Shown: in pieces, positions 1-4,839 of the stretch
How positions within the stretch are numbered: position 1 is the stretch's first letter
Layout: each line of letters opens with the position of its first letter
DNA from: Ruminococcus flavefaciens
GTDB lineage: Bacteria; Bacillota; Clostridia; Oscillospirales; Ruminococcaceae
DNA: 5,153 bases
Direction of reading: 5' to 3'
Assembly (NCBI GenBank): GCA_902792495.1
Contig: CADBAC010000120.1
Span: 1 to 5,153 of the forward strand
Translations under genes and position numbers: made by a program
The notes under the pieces: model-generated
The model's input: only the letters and a program-made list of their open reading frames with translations
What the model was told of the DNA's origin: nothing
The model's database searches: none

Positions 1-687
1 AACGGTATCATCACCGATAGCACAGCTGATCTCCACAGGTCTGCCGAGAGCCTGTGCTTCAAGAAAAGCGTAAATATTCACGCTGACATCAGCCTTTGAC
101 AAATCCTTGCCGTGCAGACCTCCGCCTGTAACGCTGTCGCCCATGTCACTTCCGAGCTTGCGGTTAATAGCACCGCAGTCAACATCACTGCCGCCTGTCC
201 AGTCACCGAGGGGATTTATCACAGCCGCCGGGAACATCTTACGGAGATTTTCTGTATCTGCGTTGCTCTGGCAGATCACAAGACGGTCGCCGTCAAGGAT
301 ATATTTGCCATCCTCACCGAAAGCGAAATAAAACTGCTTCGCAATAGCCGTCAGCCGCTCCTGTTCACCAGTCACGGGTACACCCTTGAAGATGCCGTTA
401 TCACCGCAGCGTATACGACCACGCTGATTTTCTGCAAGAATAGGATCCTGTTTTACTTCCAGATAGTCCACCGTCAGTTTCGGTGCAAGACGCTTGACGA
501 TGTTTGCTATTTCACTGATATCGAAATGCACAGAAGTTTCTGCCATAATATGGCAAACCTCATGTCCGAGCAGTACCTCTACCGCTACTCTCGGATCCTT
601 TTCCTTTGCATACGCCAAATCAACGATTGCTCCAGCGATTCTATCTGCGATTTTATCGGGATGCTGCGGATTCACCTTTTCGTACAT
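1..687 (-). CDS. metK: Compact phage-type S-adenosylmethionine synthetase (MetK-like), C-terminus cut by window edge
   Basis: Methionine adenosyltransferase makes S-adenosylmethionine from ATP and methionine in the cytoplasm. The reading frame is open for 229 codons from ATG 687 to the window edge, so the C-terminus is missing. Visible family motifs: HPDKIAD at residues 9-15 (methionine/ATP loop; H9, D11, K12), acidic E37 and E50 with the same spacing as E42/E55 of E. coli MetK, GDNG at 95-98 (matching GDQG), INP near 157-159, DCG-x3-RK at 170-177 (D238/R244/K245 equivalents) and GGG-x2-GKD-x-SKAD at 188-200 (K265/K269/D271 equivalents). D96 to D170 is 74 residues against about 120 in E. coli, so the central domain is strongly shortened. 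The start is supported by AGGAGG at 696-701, eight bases upstream and overlapping the stop of the preceding small ORF. Its position downstream of the small terminase gene suggests it feeds a phage DNA methyltransferase beyond the window (inference). Confidence 0.9.
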   Translation of the reverse strand, partial: MYEKVNPQHPDKIADRIAGAIVDLAYAKEKDPRVAVEVLLGHEVCHIMAETSVHFDISEIANIVKRLAPKLTVDYLEVKQDPILAENQRGRIRCGDNGIFKGVPVTGEQERLTAIAKQFYFAFGEDGKYILDGDRLVICQSNADTENLRKMFPAAVINPLGDWTGGSDVDCGAINRKLGSDMGDSVTGGGLHGKDLSKADVSVNIYAFLEAQALGRPVEISCAIGDDTV

Positions 688-699
688 AATTTCTTCCTC

Positions 700-837
700 C
701 TAACCGAATTTCCGTTTCAGGAACTTTTTCAGTCCCTTACGGGTGTCAAATATTTTTTCCTTCGCTGCCCACATCGGAGCAGGCTGATAACGCTTCTTTG
801 TATCATTTTTCGCTTGATACCGTTTTTTGTGCTGCAT
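700..837 (-). CDS. Small, very basic phage protein of unknown function (45 aa)
   Basis: I do not recognise this protein. It encodes 45 residues beginning MQHKKRYQAK and ending KKFLKRKFG. About 16 residues are Lys or Arg and only three are acidic (D12, E27, D31), so the predicted charge is strongly positive, compatible with nucleic-acid binding. It has no membrane segment. Expression looks real: its ATG shares one base with the TGA stop of the small terminase gene (TGATG), an AGGGAGG Shine-Dalgarno lies in the end of that gene, and its TAG stop overlaps the AGGAGG site of the metK gene. It is therefore embedded in a translationally coupled trio, terminase small subunit - this ORF - MetK. Small basic ORFs beside terminase genes are common in phages, but no function can be given. 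The main alternative is that it is only a coupling spacer. Confidence 0.7.
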   Translation of the reverse strand: MQHKKRYQAKNDTKKRYQPAPMWAAKEKIFDTRKGLKKFLKRKFG

Positions 838-1382
838 CACTTTCCCTCCCTTGCACGGAGCAGCCTTTCCATCGGGTCAATCTCATCACCGCTGTCAATA
901 TCGACAGTACAGTTCTCTTTAACGACCTGGTATATTTGCAGCCACATCTGTTGAGCTTGTTTCAGATAGCTGTGGCTCATGGATACAAACGGGCTTTGCA
1001 CCACCGATGTTGTTACTGTCGGATGCTTGCCGACAAGACCATATCTCGTTATAGCCTCTTCGCACTGCATCCACCTCGCCGCACACATCGAATATTGCTC
1101 AACAAGCAGAGGGTTCACTAATTTATCGCAGCCCAGCTTTCCGAGCCATCTACACATTTTGGTATATATTTCATCAGCGCCGAGCGGCTTTCCGTCACGC
1201 TGCATTGCCGAGAGATAATCACCCGGCTTCGGCATATCGACTCCTTCAATATTTTCGGGAATATCAAGCCGCCTTAAGGGATGGTTTCCGGGATTGCCGG
1301 CATCGAGTTTTTCTTTCAGTGCTTTCGGCTTGCGACCTGCACCCGGTCTTGCACCGCCGCGATTAGTTCCGTCTTTTGCCAT
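837..1382 (-). CDS. terS: Phage terminase small subunit, P27 family
   Basis: The small terminase subunit recognises the packaging site on phage DNA and loads the large ATPase/nuclease subunit during head filling. The protein has 181 residues, normal for this family. It opens with the glycine/arginine-rich stretch GGARPGAGRKPKA (residues 9-21) typical of P27-type small terminases. A helical body follows (about 68-160), including EIYTKMCRWLGKLG and a late helix YLKQAQQMWLQIYQVV, and then an acidic tail (DIDSGDEID, 161-169). The start at 1382 is chosen because AAGGAGGT (1392-1399) lies nine bases upstream. A longer frame to 1448 would add a low-complexity hydrophobic leader (MIIFQTSFDFLFSFF) with no ribosome site. 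It lies downstream of an HNH endonuclease, the usual neighbour in HK97-like cos phages, and overlaps the next ORF by one base. The large subunit should lie beyond the window. Confidence 0.88.
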   Translation of the reverse strand: MAKDGTNRGGARPGAGRKPKALKEKLDAGNPGNHPLRRLDIPENIEGVDMPKPGDYLSAMQRDGKPLGADEIYTKMCRWLGKLGCDKLVNPLLVEQYSMCAARWMQCEEAITRYGLVGKHPTVTTSVVQSPFVSMSHSYLKQAQQMWLQIYQVVKENCTVDIDSGDEIDPMERLLRAREGK

Positions 1383-1391
1383 TGATTCAGC

Positions 1392-1399
1392 ACCTCCTT
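1392..1399 (-). promoter_or_regulatory. Shine-Dalgarno site deciding the small terminase start
   Basis: AAGGAGGT on the minus strand is nearly fully complementary to the 16S rRNA tail and sits nine bases before ATG 1382. It rules in the short form of the small terminase and argues against the 22-codon longer frame starting at 1448. Confidence 0.85.
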
Positions 1400-1422
1400 C
1401 CATAAAAAATGAAAATAGAAAA

Positions 1423-1518
1423 TCAAACGATGTTTGAAAAATAATCAAACCCCGATTGAAAAAATTGCAGCAAAAAAGCCCGATTGCGTTCGGGCTGATG
1501 TGTTTGAATTCTGTTTGA
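1423..1518. repeat. Cluster of five TCAAAC/GTTTGA motifs in both orientations
   Basis: On the plus strand TCAAAC occurs at 1423-1428 and 1445-1450, and its complement GTTTGA at 1432-1437, 1502-1507 and 1513-1518. The first two form an inverted pair around a 3-base centre. The longer arms AATAATCAAAC (1440-1450) and GTTTGATTATT (1513-1523) are a perfect 11-bp inverted repeat flanking the terminator hairpin. The placement just upstream of the small terminase gene would suit binding sites for that protein, though a transcription regulator or chance in AT-rich DNA are alternatives. Confidence 0.5.
1471..1496 (-). terminator. Intrinsic terminator ahead of the small terminase gene
   Basis: On the minus strand a perfect 7-bp stem (AGCCCGA with TCGGGCT, plus positions 1477-1483 and 1490-1496) with a 6-base loop is followed directly by TTTTTT. 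It lies about 220 bases after the HNH stop and about 90 bases before the small terminase start. It could end the HNH transcript or act as an attenuator that late transcription must pass. Confidence 0.8.
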
Positions 1519-1545
1519 TTATTAGGTTGTTATGGGGCTTTTCAA
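1518..1545 (-). promoter_or_regulatory. Possible sigma-A-type promoter toward the small terminase gene
   Basis: On the minus strand TTGAAA (1545-1540) and AATAAT (1523-1518) are separated by 16 bases, each one mismatch from consensus. The predicted start would be just upstream of the terminator hairpin, making that hairpin part of the leader. The surrounding DNA is AT-rich, so a chance match is quite possible. Confidence 0.3.
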
Positions 1546-1689
1546 ATTAAAATGCCATTGAGAAAAAATTTTAAAGAGTTCCGGGGCATATACCGTCTTT
1601 GAATTTGCGATTTTTAAGTACGAGAGGGGCGCCCGTTCCTGTATAATTCACTTTTTAGAGATTTTGACCACCCCTGGGGGTTGTTGGAT

Positions 1690-1720
1690 AGTGACAAAAC
1701 AGGGAATACTATTTGTCACT
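1690..1720. repeat. Perfect 9-bp inverted repeat across the HNH stop codon
   Basis: AGTGACAAA (1690-1698) and TTTGTCACT (1712-1720) are perfect inverted copies around a 13-base centre, and they span the TGA stop of the HNH gene. No T-run follows on either strand, so it is not a standard intrinsic terminator. It may be a protein-binding palindrome connected with the packaging region or an mRNA-stabilising hairpin. Confidence 0.6.
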
Positions 1721-2072
1721 TATGCCAGTAGTCACCTCTCAAAGCGTGAATCCGTGAATGACATGATTGGCATAGGCTCTTGAGGTTATCAAAATCATTC
1801 GTGCCGCCTTCATCAAGAGGTTTGATGTGATGAACGTGTTCTACTCTTGTCAGGATACCCTTTGCAAAGCAATCCTCACAGAACGGGTGCAGCTTTACAT
1901 AACGGGCACGAACCTTCTGCCAGGCAGAGCCGTAGCGTTCATTCTTTTTGTACTTCCTGCCGTAACGCTCGTACTGCTGATTGGTTACTTTCTTATGCTC
2001 CTCGCAGTAGAGACCGTCAGTCAGATTCGGACATCCGGGATAAGCACAGGGCTTCTTTGGTTTCTTTGGCAT
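1716..2072 (-). CDS. Phage HNH endonuclease
   Basis: HNH nucleases of this kind sit beside terminase genes and, in HK97-like phages, assist the terminase in cutting at cos. The protein has 118 residues. Its basic N-terminus carries a zinc-finger-like set (C9, C14, C23, H26), and a Lys/Arg/Tyr-rich linker follows (about 27-60). The HNH fold covers 61-110: C65-x2-C68 and C101-x2-C104 as the structural zinc ligands, HVHHIKP (79-85) with the catalytic His pair, DN at 95-96 and H105. The start at 2072 has AGGAAG eight bases upstream. A start at 2096 would need a ribosome site buried in the hairpin at 2103-2132, so it is less likely. The gene is separated from the early module by the inverted toxin-antitoxin cassette, with a candidate promoter at 2159-2167. 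Confidence 0.9.
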   Translation of the reverse strand: MPKKPKKPCAYPGCPNLTDGLYCEEHKKVTNQQYERYGRKYKKNERYGSAWQKVRARYVKLHPFCEDCFAKGILTRVEHVHHIKPLDEGGTNDFDNLKSLCQSCHSRIHALRGDYWHK

Positions 2073-2096
2073 AGAGTTCACTTCCTTTTCGGGCAT

Positions 2097-2132
2097 AGAA
2101 AAAGCCCTCGCAGGATTACTCCCACGAAGGCT
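2097..2132 (-). terminator. Terminator-like hairpin in the leader of the HNH gene
   Basis: On the minus strand AGCCTTCG (2132-2125) pairs with CGAGGGCT (2110-2103), with one G-U wobble, around a 14-base loop, followed by TTTTCT. It looks like an intrinsic terminator. It sits downstream of the candidate HNH promoter and only 25 bases before the HNH start, so it could stop read-through from the early genes, act as an attenuator, or be a point of antitermination. Confidence 0.6.
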
Positions 2133-2139
2133 GTCTCTG

Positions 2140-2219
2140 TATATTTGTCTATGATATTATTATAACATGTCCGATTGAATAAATCATCTCAGGATTCAGA
2201 CAATATTTTATATTTGTCT
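2140..2219. repeat. Direct repeat TATATTTGTCT, second copy within an inverted repeat
   Basis: The 11-mer TATATTTGTCT occurs at 2140-2150 and 2209-2219. The second copy is the right arm of an interrupted palindrome, AGACAA (2198-2203) and TTGTCT (2214-2219) with a 10-base centre. The elements lie between the divergent HNH and antitoxin promoters, so they could be operator or activator sites. AT-richness weakens the case somewhat. Confidence 0.5.
2159..2167 (-). promoter_or_regulatory. Extended -10 promoter for the HNH/late genes
   Basis: The minus strand reads TGT-TATAAT, a perfect extended -10 (TGnTATAAT). No -35 match occurs at the proper distance, which fits a promoter that depends on an activator. 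The expected start is near 2152, about 80 bases before the HNH ATG. The 9-mer TTCAATCGG lies a few bases upstream (2179-2171). Confidence 0.55.
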
Positions 2220-2247
2220 TGCAATTCGCAACACAAAGTTGTACAAT
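2219..2247 (+). promoter_or_regulatory. Promoter of the toxin-antitoxin operon
   Basis: TTGCAA (2219-2224) and TACAAT (2242-2247) are separated by the ideal 17 bases, about 23 bases before the antitoxin ATG. The -35 lies in an inverted repeat TTGC-N5-GCAA (2219-2231) and the -10 overlaps the palindrome TTGTACAA (2239-2246). Either could be the operator for autorepression by the antitoxin and toxin-antitoxin complex, the usual control in this family. Confidence 0.6.
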
Positions 2248-2269
2248 GATAATGAAAGGTGGGATCGTT

Positions 2270-2566
2270 ATGAAAGACGCAACTGTAAGTGCCCGTGTTG
2301 AATACGATATAAAAACAGAAGCAGAAAGCATACTTGAAAAACTCGGCATTCCTGTTTCTGTTGTTATCAACTCTTTGTACCGTCAGATCATATACAAGCA
2401 TGGCATACCGTTTTCGCTTACCATTCCTGCGGATCCGAAAACACTTGATATTATGACGGATGAAGAACTTAACCGAAAACTGCAGCACAGCTATGAACAA
2501 TCGCTTGCCGGAGAAGGCAGAGAATTTAACAGCGTTTTTGATGAACTTGAAAGGAGCCTGAAATAA
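2270..2566 (+). CDS. Type II antitoxin, RelB/DinJ family
   Basis: The antitoxin neutralises the toxin encoded next to it and normally represses its own promoter. The protein has 98 residues. An N-terminal ribbon-helix-helix-type domain covers about 1-50: the strand TVSARVE, then helices around KTEAESILEKLG and SVVINSLYRQII, ending with HGIPFSLTIP, a very typical RelB/DinJ feature. The C-terminal half (about 60-98) is charged and probably wraps the toxin. The start at 2270 has GGTGG (2258-2262) seven bases upstream; a longer frame from 2219 lacks a ribosome site and would overlap the promoter. The stop shares one base with the toxin ATG (TAATG), indicating translational coupling. It lies on the opposite strand from all flanking phage genes. 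Confidence 0.9.
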   Translation: MKDATVSARVEYDIKTEAESILEKLGIPVSVVINSLYRQIIYKHGIPFSLTIPADPKTLDIMTDEELNRKLQHSYEQSLAGEGREFNSVFDELERSLK

Positions 2567-2898
2567 TGCAGACCTACAAGATCATCATGACACCGGATGC
2601 AACAGATGACATAACCGAACTGAGCAGATATATTGCTAAAAACCTTCTCGCTCCCGAAACTGCTTTGTCTTATGTCCGGGCTATAAGGCAGGAAATAGCA
2701 AAGTTGTCTGAAATGCCCGGAATATACAAGCCTGTGGATGATGAACCATGGCACTCTCGTGGAGTGAGAAAAATACTGGTCAAAAACTTCTTTGTATATT
2801 ACAGAATTGACGAAGAAAGTCTGAAAGTATTTATCCTGAATATTATATATGCGAGAAGTGATCAGCTTGCTGCTCTCCGAAGTATGAATATTCACTGA
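2566..2898 (+). CDS. Type II toxin, RelE/ParE family
   Basis: RelE/ParE-fold toxins either cleave mRNA in the ribosome (RelE type) or poison DNA gyrase (ParE type); the sequence alone does not settle which. The protein has 110 residues, normal for the family. It shows the opening strand YKIIMTPDATDDITEL (4-19), a long helical region (about 13-50) with ETALSYVRAIRQEIAKLSEMP, the strand GVRKILVKNFFVYYRID (66-82) and the closing strand KVFILNIIYARSDQ (87-100), which contains the conserved Arg (R97). The layout resembles the ParE/RelE set with a C-terminal 'YAR' motif. AAGGAG (2551-2556) lies nine bases upstream, inside the antitoxin gene, and the start overlaps the antitoxin stop. A strong terminator follows. 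Confidence 0.9.
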   Translation: MQTYKIIMTPDATDDITELSRYIAKNLLAPETALSYVRAIRQEIAKLSEMPGIYKPVDDEPWHSRGVRKILVKNFFVYYRIDEESLKVFILNIIYARSDQLAALRSMNIH

Positions 2899-2906
2899 CA
2901 TTGAAA

Positions 2907-2941
2907 ACTCCCTGCCACCGAAATGACAGGGAGTCGTTTTT
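2907..2941 (+). terminator. Strong terminator after the toxin gene, possibly bidirectional
   Basis: A perfect 8-bp stem, ACTCCCTG (2907-2914) with CAGGGAGT (2927-2934), is followed on the plus strand by CG and then TTTTT. On the minus strand the same hairpin is followed by a short T run, so it may also end transcripts of the converging DUF1492-like gene, whose stop is only four bases away. Confidence 0.85.
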
Positions 2942-2944
2942 ATA

Positions 2945-3403
2945 TTATTTTCCAAATAAAAGAACAGTCAGCTTATCGACGGCACGACATTTTCTGCGAT
3001 AAGCAGATGCTCTCTCTATCTGATAGTGGTCAGCTACAATATCAGCAACTGCATCACCGTAGTCGTTCTGCTTACAGAAAAACATATCCAGCACATAGCG
3101 TTCATCAGGGGTAAGCTCCCTCCAGGCAGGAACAAACCAGCTCATATACTCGGTTGCCTGTCTGTAACGCTCTTTAAGCACATCTATCTCGTCAATGCAG
3201 CTTGTAACTCTGCTTTCGGCAGCCTGTGGGGTTTTGCTGTGCGGCATACCGTCAAATCCCGGACTGCCGATACCGGCCATTTTGTGGTAAGTATTTTTTA
3301 TATCCGCATCTGTATTGTCTATGATAAACTTCATACTGTCATAGTCCTTAAGTGCTGCAATAGCAGCGGCTTTCTTATCAAGATATTTCCAGATAATGCT
3401 CAT
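2945..3403 (-). CDS. DUF1492/ArpU-like phage regulator with sigma-region-4-like HTH
   Basis: Proteins of this type occur at the end of the early module in Firmicute phages and are thought to activate late transcription. The protein has 152 residues. The N-terminal half is helical and charged (about 1-90). The C-terminal part begins with LTPDERYVLDMFF (97-109), which resembles the start of sigma-70 region 4, followed by a helix-turn-helix (about 121-145, DIVADHYQIERASAYRRKCRAVDKL). The start at 3403 has GGAGGT seven bases upstream. It lies 80 bases after the helicase gene and converges with the toxin gene at a shared hairpin. The direct target is unknown; the extended -10 promoter before the HNH gene, which lacks a -35, is an attractive candidate (inference). 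The family assignment is from pattern recognition. Confidence 0.75.
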   Translation of the reverse strand: MSIIWKYLDKKAAAIAALKDYDSMKFIIDNTDADIKNTYHKMAGIGSPGFDGMPHSKTPQAAESRVTSCIDEIDVLKERYRQATEYMSWFVPAWRELTPDERYVLDMFFCKQNDYGDAVADIVADHYQIERASAYRRKCRAVDKLTVLLFGK

Positions 3404-3437
3404 ACTGAATACCTCCGAAAAAGTAAGATTCCACTCG

Positions 3438-3455
3438 GATTGACTATGATTGACT
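3438..3455. repeat. Tandem GATTGACT repeat upstream of the DUF1492-like gene
   Basis: GATTGACT occurs at 3438-3445 and 3448-3455, exactly 10 bases apart, so both copies face the same side of the helix. It lies in the 80-bp gap between the helicase and regulator genes, close to the regulator start. It could be an operator, but no clear promoter was seen with it. Confidence 0.45.
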
Positions 3456-3483
3456 TTAGTTGTCTTTCTTTGTCATTGATTTT

Positions 3484-4839
3484 TCACATGTTCGCTTTGA
3501 CCGCTTCGATAAGTGCGGACTGCGTATGTTCCTTTTTCTCCAGAGCCGCCATGATGTTTTCGTCAATGGTGTTCTTAGTGATGATGTGCTGAATGACGAC
3601 TGTTTGTTTTTGTCCTTGCCGCCACAGTCTTGCAACTGTCTGCTGATACAGTTCCAGACTCCATGTTATACCAAACCAGACAAGGGTTGATCCTCCGCTT
3701 TGAAGATTAAGCCCGTGTCCTGCTGATGCAGGATGTATAAGTGCCACAGGTATTTCACCTCTGTTCCACTTTTCGATACTATCGTCAGTATCAAGTTTTG
3801 CGTATTGTATTTTCAGTTCCGACAGTCTTTCTGCAATACGGTCATAATCGTGCTTGAACCAGTATGTCACAAGCAGCGGTCTGCCGTTCATGCTTTCGAT
3901 AATGTCTTCTAAGGCATCTATCTTGCGGTCGTGTATCTGTATTGCTTTTTTATCATCGTCATAGATCGCACCGTTAGCCAGCTGACACAGTTTGCCGGAA
4001 AGAGCCGCCGCATTTGCCGCTGTGATTTTTTCTTCACCGACAGGCAGGACAAGGTCTTTTTTCAGCTGTTCGTATTTCTGACGTTCTTTCGGTGACAGTT
4101 CAACTTCACAGCGGCTCATGATAAGTTCCGGCATTTGCAGGTGGTCTGTTGCTTTCATGGATATGGTGATGTCAGAGATCTTCTCGTATATTCTTTCCTC
4201 TGCTCCCGGCAGCGGCTTGTAGGAATACACAATCATGCCGTTCATTTTGTCAGGCTGAAAGTAGGTGCTGCGATATTGTCCGATAAAGCGACCGAGCCGC
4301 TGTCCCTTGTCAAGCAGCTTGAATTCTGCGAATAAGTCCATCAGACCGTTGCTGCTTGGTGTGCCTGTCAGACCCACAATGCGTTTAACCATAGGTCTGA
4401 CTTTCATTAACGCTTTGAAGCGTTTAGCCTGATGATTTTTGAAAGATGATAATTCATCAACTACCACCATGTCATAATCAAATTTGCTGTTCTCTATTAG
4501 CCACGGCAGATTTTCACGATTGATGATGTAAATATCAGCTTTCTGCTGTAATGCAGCTCTGCGTTCTTTTTCTGTACCGATAGCAACGCTCAATTTCAGG
4601 GATTTGAGATGCTCCCATTTATCCACTTCATTTTTCCATACCTGACCTACTCTCAGCGGACATACTACAAGCACCTTATGTATTTCAAACCTATCGTACA
4701 TCAGGTCGTTAATGGCAGTCAAAGTGATAATTGTCTTGCCGCAGCCGCAATCCAGCAGCAAAGCCGCTGCCGGATGATTGATTATGAAGTCCACACTGTA
4801 TTTCTGATAGTTATGCAGGTCAGCCTTTGATAATATCAT
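3484..4839 (-). CDS. Phage SNF2/DEAD-like superfamily 2 helicase
   Basis: This is an ATP-dependent DNA translocase/helicase, probably used in phage replication or recombination. The protein has 451 residues with all main SF2 motifs: the Walker A-type motif CGCGKT (31-36), DELS as motif II (128-131), LTGTP as motif III (157-161), a helicase C domain with SAGHGLNLQ (372-380), and motif VI QTVARLWRQGQ (400-410), the SNF2-like signature. The Walker A region reads DCGCGKT where SNF2 relatives commonly have DMGLGKT. The start at 4839 has GGAGTG eight bases upstream and overlaps the end of the VRR-NUC gene by 20 bases, indicating translational coupling. It has no accessory domains and is shorter than cellular SNF2 proteins, which is normal for phage forms. 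A nuclease plus helicase pair of this kind is common in Firmicute prophages. Confidence 0.92.
   Translation of the reverse strand: MILSKADLHNYQKYSVDFIINHPAAALLLDCGCGKTIITLTAINDLMYDRFEIHKVLVVCPLRVGQVWKNEVDKWEHLKSLKLSVAIGTEKERRAALQQKADIYIINRENLPWLIENSKFDYDMVVVDELSSFKNHQAKRFKALMKVRPMVKRIVGLTGTPSSNGLMDLFAEFKLLDKGQRLGRFIGQYRSTYFQPDKMNGMIVYSYKPLPGAEERIYEKISDITISMKATDHLQMPELIMSRCEVELSPKERQKYEQLKKDLVLPVGEEKITAANAAALSGKLCQLANGAIYDDDKKAIQIHDRKIDALEDIIESMNGRPLLVTYWFKHDYDRIAERLSELKIQYAKLDTDDSIEKWNRGEIPVALIHPASAGHGLNLQSGGSTLVWFGITWSLELYQQTVARLWRQGQKQTVVIQHIITKNTIDENIMAALEKKEHTQSALIEAVKANM

Larger units (their letters stand above)
1383..1715. other. 333-bp non-coding region, candidate cos/packaging region
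   Basis: No ORF of interest is visible in this gap between the HNH and small terminase genes. Read on the plus strand it contains: an inverted TCAAAC/GTTTGA pair at 1423-1437, further TCAAAC-type motifs at 1445-1450, 1502-1507 and 1513-1518, a minus-strand terminator at 1471-1496, the 8-bp GC palindrome GGGCGCCC at 1627-1634, ACCCC-TG-GGGGT at 1670-1681, and half of a perfect inverted repeat that ends inside the HNH gene (1690-1720). In cohesive-end phages of the HK97-like group, cos normally lies next to the small terminase gene and the HNH nuclease assists cleavage (known for the family). That this region is cos is inference. Confidence 0.4.

Noticed and set aside
112..954. 280-residue plus-strand ORF
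   Set aside because: It runs antisense to metK, the small basic ORF and the end of the small terminase gene, has no ribosome site, and its Cys/Phe/Ile-rich sequence resembles no family.
1383..1448. 22-codon longer start for the small terminase
   Set aside because: The extension is a low-complexity Phe-rich leader from AT-rich intergenic DNA, and the strong AAGGAGGT site fits the start at 1382.
1423..1523. TCAAAC cluster considered as a CRISPR array
   Set aside because: The motifs are only 6 bp, unevenly spaced and in both orientations, with no long repeat or spacer structure.
2073..2096. Upstream ATG for the HNH protein
   Set aside because: Its ribosome site would be locked in the hairpin stem, whereas the start at 2072 has AGGAAG at good spacing.
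2198..2941. Toxin-antitoxin cassette considered as part of an insertion sequence
   Set aside because: No transposase, terminal inverted repeats or target duplication could be seen around it.
2189..2955. Two minus-strand ORFs (2189-2500 and 2491-2955)
   Set aside because: Both are shadows of the antitoxin and toxin genes on the other strand, with no recognisable domain or ribosome site.
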